Part shown: positions 39,887 to 46,515 of the stretch, piece after piece
Layout of the letters: every line of letters begins with the position of its first letter
Position numbering within the stretch: the stretch's first letter is position 1
Assembly: GCF_000568255.1 (NCBI RefSeq)
Contig: NZ_KK037166.1
Coordinates: forward strand, 5,753,674 to 5,800,188
DNA: 46,515 nt
Source: Kutzneria sp. 744
GTDB taxonomy: Bacteria > Actinomycetota > Actinomycetes > Mycobacteriales > Pseudonocardiaceae
Direction of reading: 5' to 3'
The notes under the pieces: generated by a model
Told to the model about the DNA's origin: nothing
Seen by the model: only the letters and a program-made list of their open reading frames with translations
Databases searched by the model: none
Translations under genes and position numbers: made by a program

Positions 39887-41683
39887 TCAGCGCCCGACGG
39901 CGTAGCCCTGCATGCCACGGGCGTTGGCCGCGCCGTGCAGGAGCCCGGTCGCCGGGTCGCGGGACACCGCGGACAGCCGCCCCAGCGCCCACTCGCCGGC
40001 GTCCACGACGCGGTGCCCATGGGCCCGAAGCTGCTCGAAGGCCTCAGCGCCGAGTCGCGACTCCGCCACCAGCTCGCCGGGCTGCCAGCTGCGCGGATAG
40101 AACGAGAGCGGGAACGCGGCCGAGTGCCACATCGGCGCGTCGATCGAGGCCTGGAGGTTCAGCCCGCCCACGGTGTGGGCCAGCCAGAAGCACAGCTGCC
40201 ACTGGTCCTGCTGGTCGCCGCCGGGCGTGCCGAAGGCCAGCGGCGCGCCGTCGCGCAGGGCCAGCGAGGGGCTCAGCGTCGTGCGCGGGCGACGACCGGG
40301 CACGAGCGAGGCCGGCAGGCCCTCCTCCAGCCAGAACATCTGGGCCCGGCTGCCGAGCGCGAAGCCGAGCGACGGGATCGTCGGCGAGGACTGGAGCCAG
40401 CCGCCGGACGGCGTCACCGAGATGACGTTGCCCCAGCGGTCCACCACGTCGATGTGCACGGTGTCGCCGCGCATCTGGCCCTCGGGGGTCACCGTCGGCT
40501 CGCCGACCGCCGCGTTCATGGGCGAGTCACCGCCGCCGATGCCCCGGCCCGAGGCGATGAACTCCGGCAGCCGCGGTGCACGCCCGCCCGGCGAGCCCGG
40601 CCGCAGCTCCAGCGACGCGCGGTCGTCGATCAGCGCCACGCGGGAGGCGGTGTACTCGGCGGACAGCAGGTCGTCCATCGGCACGTCGGCGCTGTCGCCA
40701 TACCAGGCCTCCCGGTCGGCGAAGGCCAACTTGGCCGCCTCGATGGCCAGGTGCACGGTCTCCGCGGTCGGCACACCGTCGACGTAGGCCAGCCGGTCCC
40801 GCAGCTCGTGCAGCATCAACACCTGCTGCGCCAGCGCCGGACCCTGGCTCCACGGCCCGCACTTGGCCAGCGTCCGGTCCCCGACCCGCACGGTCACCGG
40901 GTCCTCGTAGGTCGCCGACCAGGTGGCCATGTCCTGCCCGGTGAGCACGCCGGCGTGGTCGCGGCCGGAGTCGTCACGGTGCGGCTTGCGGCTGAACGCC
41001 TCGATCTCCGCGGCGACGAACCCCTGGTACCAGGCCCTCCGCGCCGCCTCGATCTGCGCTTCCCGGTCTCCGCCAACGGATTCCGCCTCACGAAGCAGCC
41101 GCTCCCAGGTGTCGGCCAGCATCGGGTTGCGGAACAGCGTGCCGGCCTTGGGCACCTCGCCGCCGGGCATCCACAGCTCGGCCGAGGACGGCCAGTGCTC
41201 CGTGAACAACTGCCGCACGCCCTCGATCGTGGCCGGAATCCGCTCCACCAAAGGGAATCCGCCGCGCGCGTAGCCGATGGCGTAGTCCAGCACGTCCCGC
41301 AGCGACTTGGTGCCGTGATCCCGCAGCAGCGTCAGCCAGCCGTCCCAGGAGCCCGGCACGACCGCCGCCAGCAGGCCGCTGCCGGGGACCAGGTCCAGGC
41401 CCTGGTCCCGGTAGTGCTCGATCGTCGCGCCCTGCGGGGCGACGCCCTGCGCGCACAACACCCGGGGCGCCGGGTCCGCGGCCGTCGCGAAGATCGCCGG
41501 CATGTCGCCACCCGGGCCGACCAGATGCGGCTCCACCACCTGCAACACGAAGCCGGCGGCGACCGCGGCGTCGAACGCGTTGCCGCCGGACTCCAGCACC
41601 GCCATGCCGGCGGTGGAGGCGAGCCAGTGGGTGGAGGCGACCATGCCGACCGTGCCGGTCAGCTCCGGGCGAGTCGTGAACAT
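39887..41683 (-). CDS. Gamma-glutamyltransferase-family protein
   Basis: 598 residues with the Ntn-hydrolase GGT layout: GMVASTHWLASTAGMAVLESGGNAFDAAVAAGFVLQVVEPH at the start, GVLTGQDMATWSATYEDPV in the large part, and the autocatalytic Thr in QMRGDTVHIDVVDRWGNVIS. Small-subunit motifs include VPGRRPRTTLSPSLALRDGAPLAFGTPGGDQQDQW. No signal peptide is visible, unlike exported glutathione-processing GGTs, so a cytosolic amidase role is likely. GGT-like proteins of actinomycetes have varied substrates. It is eight bases upstream of the UDP-glucose dehydrogenase stop region on the same strand. Confidence 0.9.
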   Translation of the reverse strand: MFTTRPELTGTVGMVASTHWLASTAGMAVLESGGNAFDAAVAAGFVLQVVEPHLVGPGGDMPAIFATAADPAPRVLCAQGVAPQGATIEHYRDQGLDLVPGSGLLAAVVPGSWDGWLTLLRDHGTKSLRDVLDYAIGYARGGFPLVERIPATIEGVRQLFTEHWPSSAELWMPGGEVPKAGTLFRNPMLADTWERLLREAESVGGDREAQIEAARRAWYQGFVAAEIEAFSRKPHRDDSGRDHAGVLTGQDMATWSATYEDPVTVRVGDRTLAKCGPWSQGPALAQQVLMLHELRDRLAYVDGVPTAETVHLAIEAAKLAFADREAWYGDSADVPMDDLLSAEYTASRVALIDDRASLELRPGSPGGRAPRLPEFIASGRGIGGGDSPMNAAVGEPTVTPEGQMRGDTVHIDVVDRWGNVISVTPSGGWLQSSPTIPSLGFALGSRAQMFWLEEGLPASLVPGRRPRTTLSPSLALRDGAPLAFGTPGGDQQDQWQLCFWLAHTVGGLNLQASIDAPMWHSAAFPLSFYPRSWQPGELVAESRLGAEAFEQLRAHGHRVVDAGEWALGRLSAVSRDPATGLLHGAANARGMQGYAVGR

Positions 41684-41690
41684 GACCCCA

Positions 41691-43004
41691 TCAGATCACG
41701 GCGGCCAGCGAATTTCCCACGTCCAGGTGACCACGGCCGACGCCCCACCAGGTCAGCCCGCAGCGCCGCAGCGCGTCCGGGTCCAGGTGGTTGCGCGTGT
41801 CGACGACGACGGAGCCGCTGGCCAGATCGCCGATCCGGGACCAGTCCAGGCCACGGAACTCCGGCCATTCGGTCAGCACCACCACGGTGTCGGCGTCCTT
41901 GGCCGCCTCGTACGCGTCCGACACCACCCGGATGCCGTCGACCTCGTGGTCGATGCCCGGGTCGTAGCCGGTGAGCTCGGCGCCCTCGGCCCGCAGCAGG
42001 GCGGCCACGGCCAGCGCCGGCGAGTCCCGCAGATCGTTGGTGCCGGCCTTGAAAGCCAAGCCCAGCAGGCCGATCCGGTGGCCGCGCAGCCGTCCGCCGG
42101 CCGCCTCGCGGATCTTGGCCACGATCAGCTGGCGCTGGTGGGTGTTGGTGTCGATGGTGGCCTGCAGCAGCGAGAAGTCGTAGCCGACCGCCGCCGCGAC
42201 CTGGAGCAGCGCCTGTGTGTCCTTGGGCAGGCACGAGCCGCCCCAGCCCGGGCCCGGCTGCAGGAAGGACTGGCCGATGCGGCGGTCGTAGCCCATGCCC
42301 TCGGTCACGTCGGCGACATCGGCGCCCAGCCGTTCGCACAGCTCGGCGATCGCGTTGACGTACGAGAGCTTCATGGCCAGGAAGCAGTTGGCGGCGTACT
42401 TGACCATCTCGGCGCTGGCCGCGTCGGTCAGCACCGTCGGCGCGCCCAGCCGCGCGTACAGGGCGGCGACCCGCTCGGCCGCGTCCTGGATGTCGCAGCC
42501 GACGACGATGCGGTCCGGGTTGAGGAAGTCGTGCACCGCCGTGCCCTCACGCAGGAACTCCGGGTTGGACACCACTGGCACGTCCTTGCGCTTGAGCAGG
42601 CCGGACACCCGGGCCGCGGTGCCCACCGGCACCGTCGACTTGTTCACCACGATGCTGCCCACCGGCAGCATGGTCCGCACCTCGGAGATCACCGACTCGA
42701 CGGCGGCGAGGTCGGCGGCCCCGCCCTGGCCCATCGGCGTCGGCACGCACAGGAAAACCACCTCGGCGTCGCCGACCGCGGCCGACGCGCCCACCACGAA
42801 CTCCAGCCGCCCACCGGCCTGCTCCTCCGCGACCAGCTCCGCCAGCCCCGGTTCGAGGATCGTCACCTTGCCGGCCCGCAGCCGCTGCACCTTGGCCACG
42901 TCCACGTCCGCGCACACCACGTGGTGCCCGAGCGAAGCCAGACAGGCCCCCGTGGTGAGACCGACGTACCCGGTCCCGATCACCGCGATTCGACGAGCGA
43001 ACAC
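41691..43004 (-). CDS. UDP-glucose 6-dehydrogenase
   Basis: 437 residues from GTG 43004 (MFARRIAVIGTGYVGLTTGACLASLGHHV). The NAD site GTGYVGL, the ADVDVAKV adenine-contact, NPEFLREGTAVHDFLNPDRIV, catalytic Cys in PGPGWGGSCLPKDTQAL and FKAGTNDLRDSPAL are all present. It makes UDP-glucuronate for surface polymers. The 93 in-frame residues upstream are non-conserved. It is not adjacent to the glycan locus at 21-33 kb, but its product is a likely substrate or precursor for such pathways. Confidence 0.95.
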   Translation of the reverse strand: MFARRIAVIGTGYVGLTTGACLASLGHHVVCADVDVAKVQRLRAGKVTILEPGLAELVAEEQAGGRLEFVVGASAAVGDAEVVFLCVPTPMGQGGAADLAAVESVISEVRTMLPVGSIVVNKSTVPVGTAARVSGLLKRKDVPVVSNPEFLREGTAVHDFLNPDRIVVGCDIQDAAERVAALYARLGAPTVLTDAASAEMVKYAANCFLAMKLSYVNAIAELCERLGADVADVTEGMGYDRRIGQSFLQPGPGWGGSCLPKDTQALLQVAAAVGYDFSLLQATIDTNTHQRQLIVAKIREAAGGRLRGHRIGLLGLAFKAGTNDLRDSPALAVAALLRAEGAELTGYDPGIDHEVDGIRVVSDAYEAAKDADTVVVLTEWPEFRGLDWSRIGDLASGSVVVDTRNHLDPDALRRCGLTWWGVGRGHLDVGNSLAAVI

Positions 43005-43123
43005 CTCGCACCACCCCGACCTGGTCGCAGGAGTCTCCGCAGCCGACGTTCGCAGGCCGAGTTGACGGGCCCGCTGGCTTAGGCCGTACAGGTGGTGAAC
43101 ACCCGGTGGCGCTACCCGAGGTT

Positions 43124-43129
43124 TAGGGT
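43124..43129 (+). promoter_or_regulatory. Putative leaderless -10 element (aldo/keto reductase)
   Basis: TAGGGT ends 8 bases before the GTG at 43138. Confidence 0.4.
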
Positions 43130-43137
43130 GACCGCCC

Positions 43138-44100
43138 GTGGAGCAACGTCGCCTGGGTGATTCCGGTCTTGTCGTCAGCGCGGTCGGCCTCGGCTGCAAC
43201 AACCTGGGCCGCCCAGGGACATCCACGGAGACGCTGGCCGGCGCCCGTGCCGTGGTGGAATCCGCGCTGGACAACGGGATCACGTTCTTCGACGTCGCCG
43301 ACGTCTACGGCGCGCCCCGCGGCCGCAGCGAGGAACTGCTGGGGCAAGCGCTCTCCGGCCGCCGCGAGCACGCCGTCATCGCGACCAAGTTCGGCGTGGA
43401 CATGCAGGGCCTCAACGGTCCCGACTTCGGTGCCCGCGGTTCGCGCCGCTACGTGCGACGGGCCGTCGAGTCCTCGCTGCGGCGGCTGAACACCGACTGG
43501 ATCGACCTGTACCAGCTGCACCGGCCGGATCCGCGCACGCCGCTGGCCGAGACGCTGTCCGTGCTGGACGACCTCGTGCACGAGGGCAAGATCCGCTACG
43601 TCGGCCACTGCAACCTCGCCGGCTGGCAGATCGCCGACGCCTCATGGACCGCGCAGACCGAGCACGTCGCCGCCCCGGTGTCCGCGCAGAACCACTACTC
43701 GCTGCTGGAGCGCGAGGTCGAGCGCGAGGTCGTGCCGGCCTGCGGCCGGTTCGGGCTCGGGCTGCTGCCGTACTTCCCGCTGGCCAACGGCCTGCTCACC
43801 GGCAAGTACCGGCAGGACGGCGAGCCGCCGGTCGGCAGCCGCCTGTCCGGTCGGGAACGGCTGCTGGCCGAGGCGCCGTGGGACCGGATCGAGAAGCTGC
43901 GGGCCTTCGCCGAGGAGCGGGACGCGCCGATGGTGCGGCTGGCCATCGGCTGGCTGGCCGCGCAGCCGGCGGTCGCCTCGGTGATCTGCGGCGCGACGAG
44001 CCCCGAGCAGGTGCGGACCAACGCCCGCGCCGGCGAGTTCACGCTCACCCCCTCCGACCTGGACCAGCTGGACGAAATATGTCCCCCGGGTCGTCGCTGA
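43138..44100 (+). CDS. Aldo/keto reductase
   Basis: 320 residues from GTG 43138. The TIM-barrel AKR motifs are LGLGCNN, FFDVADVYGAPRGRSEELLGQAL (catalytic Asp and Tyr), VIATKFG (Lys), DWIDLYQLHRPDPRTPLAETL, IRYVGHCNLAGWQIADA, and SVICGATSPEQVRTNA (NADPH site). It belongs to the YajO/Tas-type AKR group. It is divergent from the UDP-glucose dehydrogenase with a 133-base gap. Substrate unknown. Confidence 0.93.
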   Translation: MEQRRLGDSGLVVSAVGLGCNNLGRPGTSTETLAGARAVVESALDNGITFFDVADVYGAPRGRSEELLGQALSGRREHAVIATKFGVDMQGLNGPDFGARGSRRYVRRAVESSLRRLNTDWIDLYQLHRPDPRTPLAETLSVLDDLVHEGKIRYVGHCNLAGWQIADASWTAQTEHVAAPVSAQNHYSLLEREVEREVVPACGRFGLGLLPYFPLANGLLTGKYRQDGEPPVGSRLSGRERLLAEAPWDRIEKLRAFAEERDAPMVRLAIGWLAAQPAVASVICGATSPEQVRTNARAGEFTLTPSDLDQLDEICPPGRR

Positions 44101-44188
44101 GTGTGATGCTCGTCATCCCCCGGTAGGACGCCGGAACGGCACCTGCGGCCGACGCGGGATCCGCCTGTCGTCGCGCACCCTGTTTGAC

Positions 44189-44302
44189 ATGGAACTTCTT
44201 CAGTTCGCGGGACTGTTCGTGGGTGGCTCGCTGGTGGTGGCCCTGCCGCTGTTGGCGATGCTGCGGCTGTTGCAGGGGCCCGCCGACCGACACGACGTCT
44301 GA
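44189..44302 (+). CDS. 37-residue single-helix membrane peptide
   Basis: ATG 44189 begins MELLQFAGLFVGGSLVVALP, continues LLAMLRLLQGPADRHDV and stops at 44302. The helix is about 22 residues and is followed by a polar tail. It lies between the reductase and the dehydrogenase genes and has no clear Shine-Dalgarno. The RLLQGPADR tail recalls the end of MrpF-type antiporter subunits, but it is too short for one. Possibly a small membrane protein; coding is not proven. Confidence 0.45.
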   Translation: MELLQFAGLFVGGSLVVALPLLAMLRLLQGPADRHDV

Positions 44303-44316
44303 TCGATCCAGCAGGT

Positions 44317-44322
44317 TAGCCT
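44317..44322 (+). promoter_or_regulatory. Putative leaderless -10 element (SDR gene)
   Basis: TAGCCT ends 6 bases before the ATG at 44329, with no Shine-Dalgarno. Confidence 0.4.
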
Positions 44323-44328
44323 CGCCGA

Positions 44329-45087
44329 ATGCAGATCTCTGACAACGCGGCGATCGTGACCGGTGGGGCTTCCGGGCTGGGCGGGGCGACCGCTCGGGCG
44401 CTGGCCGCCCGTGGCGCCAGGGTGTTCGCCCTGGACCTGCCCAAGGCCGTCGCCAACGCCGAGGCCGTCGACGGCGTGACCTACGTCGAGGCGGACGTCA
44501 CCAGCCCCGAGCAGGTGCAGGCCGCGGTGGACACCGTGGTCGCCGCCGGGGCGCCGCTGCGCATCACCGTCAACTGCGCGGGCGTGGGCACCGCGGGCCG
44601 GATCGTGGGCAAGAACGGCCCGCACGACCTGGACACGTACCGGAAGGTCATCGAGGTCAACCTGATCGGCACGTTCAACGTGCTGCGGCTGGCCGCCGAG
44701 GCCATCGCCAAGACCCCCGCCCTGGCCGACAACCAGCGGGGCGTCGTGATCAACACCGCCTCCGTGGCCGCCTTCGACGGCCAGATCGGGCAGGCCGCCT
44801 ACTCCTCGTCCAAGGGCGGCGTCGTCGGCCTGACCCTGCCGGCCGCCCGCGAGCTGGCCTCCTCCGGCATCCGCGTGATGACCATCGCCCCCGGCATCAT
44901 CGACACCCCCATGCTGGCCGGCGTCTCCGACGAGTTCCGCGCGGGCCTCGCCGCCGGCGTGCCCTTCCCCAAGCGCCTCGGCCGCCCCGACGAGTACGCC
45001 CAGCTCGCGGTGGCCATCGTCGAGCAAGACTACCTCAACGGCGAGGTCATCCGCATGGACGGCTCGCTGCGCATGGCCCCCCGCTAG
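44329..45087 (+). CDS. Short-chain dehydrogenase, HSD10/3-hydroxyacyl-CoA dehydrogenase-like
   Basis: 252 residues. NAD-binding AAIVTGGASGLGGATARALAARGARVFALDL, NCAGVGTAGRIVGKNGPHDLDTYRKVIEVNLIGTFNVLRLAAE, the catalytic Ser of INTASVAAFDGQIGQAAYSSSKGG with Tyr and Lys, and GIIDTPML. The NGPHDLDTYRKVIEVNLIGTFNV stretch is characteristic of type II 3-hydroxyacyl-CoA dehydrogenases, which act in fatty-acid or isoleucine breakdown. Monocistronic by appearance, with a leaderless-type start. Confidence 0.93.
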   Translation: MQISDNAAIVTGGASGLGGATARALAARGARVFALDLPKAVANAEAVDGVTYVEADVTSPEQVQAAVDTVVAAGAPLRITVNCAGVGTAGRIVGKNGPHDLDTYRKVIEVNLIGTFNVLRLAAEAIAKTPALADNQRGVVINTASVAAFDGQIGQAAYSSSKGGVVGLTLPAARELASSGIRVMTIAPGIIDTPMLAGVSDEFRAGLAAGVPFPKRLGRPDEYAQLAVAIVEQDYLNGEVIRMDGSLRMAPR

Positions 45088-45094
45088 CTCCCGC

Positions 45095-46515
45095 TCAGAG
45101 GTCGCCGGCGAAGGGCAGTTCGGCCATCGCCGGCGAGCTCATCCACTCCCGCAGGGCCAGCGTGGCGTGGACGTCGTCCTCGTTGTACTCCAGGAGGCGC
45201 TGCCGCTGGGAGACCTCGGCGGGGGCGCCGTCCATGCCGACGGCGTCGCGGTACCAGCGCATGGAGTTCTCGCCGCCGGCCTCGGGGTCGCGCCAGTGGA
45301 AGCCGGCGACGGGGGCGATGATCTTCAGGCCCTTGCCGTGGGCGCACAGGAACTGGTCGCGGACGCTGCCGAAGACGTCGACCCAGGCGGGATCGCGGAT
45401 GAAGGCGTTGACCTGGGCCACGGTGGGCACACCGGGCTTGCCGGCGAAGCGCTCGGCCGAGAACAGCAGCCAGCGGTTCTCGGCCAGCTCGTTGTAGCAG
45501 TAGGCCCGGAAGGTGAAGCCGTGGGCCAGCGCCTTGGTGCGGACCAGCATCAGCCACGTCCAGAACTCGCCGAAGGACCGGGCCTCGTCGTCGTCCGGGA
45601 GCGGCTCCCAGGTGACGAACGGCCGGTAGCCCTGCCGCTCGCCGATGTCCTTGCCGGTGAGCAGGCAGCCCCACATGTACGCCCCGGCGTCGCCGAAGCT
45701 CTCCATGTCGATGTCGACCTCGACATCGGCCCGCGGCACGCGGACCTTGCGCACCCGGCGGACCACGGTCAGGTCCCGCAGCCAGGCGCGGGCCAGGATC
45801 ACGGCGTCCGACAGCGGCATGCCCACCAACGGGGTCGCCAGCTTGGTCGCCGGGTCCATCGCCGCCAGCTCGTCGACGGTGGAGACGCCCAGCTTGCGCA
45901 GCGCGAACGCGTCCTCGCCGCGAACGACCAGGCTCACGTCACGGGCCTCGTTCAGCGCCACGTCGCAGACCGGCCACCACGGGCAGCTGCGGCATTCGAC
46001 GATGCGGGAGGGCTGGGCCAGCGGCTCGCCGCCGGTAGCCGCGGTGTTGGCCACGGCCAGCCGGTCGGCGAAGCGCATGTCGTACTCGGACAGCGCGGTC
46101 CGGGCGCCGGGCCAGGTCGGCGCGTCCAGGTCGTGCCAGAGGACGACGTCGGCGTCCATACCGACCACGCCGCCGTAGGACCGGCCGCTCGCGGCGAAGC
46201 CGCTGGCCTGGAGCATGCGCTGGGCGTGGGCCAGCCGAAGCTGGTCGCGCGGCTGGGGGCGGACCTTGCGCAGCGGGTCGGAGCGGATGCCCATCGGCGT
46301 CGGCTCGCTCAGCGGCGACGTGCGGGCGCCCGTGCCGGGGTCGGTGACCTTGTGCCGGACGACCAGCACCGGGACGTAGCCCGTGCTCACGCGGACCAGC
46401 AGGTCGATGCCGCCGCGACGGCCGCCGGACGGGTCCCGCGGCAGCTGCGGCGCCCACACGAACGGAGCCCCGGCGGAGAGCGCGGCCACCGTAGCCCGCT
46501 CCCGGTCGGAGGTCT
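45095..46515 (-). CDS. TM0106-family RecB-like nuclease, partial at right edge
   Basis: At least 472 residues; the frame is open to the window edge with no stop, so the N-terminus lies beyond. The RecB-like nuclease part contains GGIDLLVRV and VRHKVTDPGT, with the cysteine cluster CRSCPWWPVC of an iron-sulfur-type nuclease. The C-terminal RNase H-like 3'-5' exonuclease has VDIDMESFGD and the final YNEDDVHATLALREWM (Asp/Glu metal ligands). This family has predicted nuclease activity, probably in DNA repair, without a well-defined role. It is convergent with the dehydrogenase gene, 7 bases apart. Confidence 0.88.
   Translation of the reverse strand, partial: TSDRERATVAALSAGAPFVWAPQLPRDPSGGRRGGIDLLVRVSTGYVPVLVVRHKVTDPGTGARTSPLSEPTPMGIRSDPLRKVRPQPRDQLRLAHAQRMLQASGFAASGRSYGGVVGMDADVVLWHDLDAPTWPGARTALSEYDMRFADRLAVANTAATGGEPLAQPSRIVECRSCPWWPVCDVALNEARDVSLVVRGEDAFALRKLGVSTVDELAAMDPATKLATPLVGMPLSDAVILARAWLRDLTVVRRVRKVRVPRADVEVDIDMESFGDAGAYMWGCLLTGKDIGERQGYRPFVTWEPLPDDDEARSFGEFWTWLMLVRTKALAHGFTFRAYCYNELAENRWLLFSAERFAGKPGVPTVAQVNAFIRDPAWVDVFGSVRDQFLCAHGKGLKIIAPVAGFHWRDPEAGGENSMRWYRDAVGMDGAPAEVSQRQRLLEYNEDDVHATLALREWMSSPAMAELPFAGDL

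Noticed and set aside
44189-44302. MrpF/MnhF-type antiporter subunit
   Set aside because: Only 37 residues and one helix, and no other Mrp subunit is nearby. Kept only as a possible small membrane peptide.
1-46515. CRISPR array, prophage, or secondary-metabolite megasynthase cluster
   Set aside because: I found no regularly spaced repeats, phage structural genes, or PKS/NRPS domains. The P450 alone does not make a cluster.

Overview
This window is high-GC actinobacterial DNA. The codon use, the frequent GTG and TTG starts, apparent leaderless promoters, a LutABC operon, sigma-E-type factors and DasR-like operators all fit an actinomycete. Pseudonocardiales is my best guess, but it is an inference from style and I identified no marker gene. 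Genes are packed on both strands with many 1-8 bp overlaps. I see no insertion sequence, prophage, CRISPR array or replication origin.

Layout. 1-3093: a partial glycerophosphodiesterase, a cytochrome P450, a DUF4328-like membrane protein and a rhodanese. 3131-12875: a carboxylate-metabolism block. Divergent from a lutABC lactate-oxidation operon lie a LytS-type sensor kinase, an S49 peptidase, a LytTR response regulator, a small membrane protein with a sodium:solute symporter, and a sigma-E-family factor with a membrane partner. The likely logic is sensing, import and oxidation of lactate, pyruvate or acetate. 12868-16419: an Fpg/Nei glycosylase, a membrane protein, and an ECF sigma factor fused to its own zinc-finger, membrane anti-sigma-like tail. 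16464-16585: tRNA-Gly(GCC) with a strong terminator. 16746-21222: a hypothetical protein, a GH18 chitinase under two DasR-like operators with an apparent frameshift in its signal peptide, an alpha/beta hydrolase, a zinc-ribbon protein and a Doc toxin-antitoxin pair.

21384-33510 is a cell-surface polysaccharide region. Two paralogous Pro/Gln-rich membrane proteins flank a polytopic membrane protein. They are followed by a 1194-residue protein in the order methyltransferase, kinase-like, coiled coil, beta domain, GT2 glycosyltransferase. The opposite strand carries a GT2-GT4 fusion, a frameshifted pyruvyl-transferase-like gene and an AlgX/AlgJ-like protein. The methyltransferase-kinase-coiled-coil order resembles WbdD, the E. 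coli O-antigen chain terminator, and is the most interesting protein in the window.

33511-33790 is an unusually AT-rich, palindrome-rich intergenic region that ends in a hairpin-rich leader before a 33-residue membrane protein. 33899-46515 holds two hypothetical proteins, a GNAT/MerR/thioredoxin divergent locus with a MerR-type operator, a membrane-fused multicopper oxidase behind a NarL-type two-component system, a gamma-glutamyltransferase-like protein, a UDP-glucose dehydrogenase, an aldo/keto reductase, a 37-residue membrane peptide, an HSD10-like dehydrogenase and a partial TM0106-type RecB-like nuclease.
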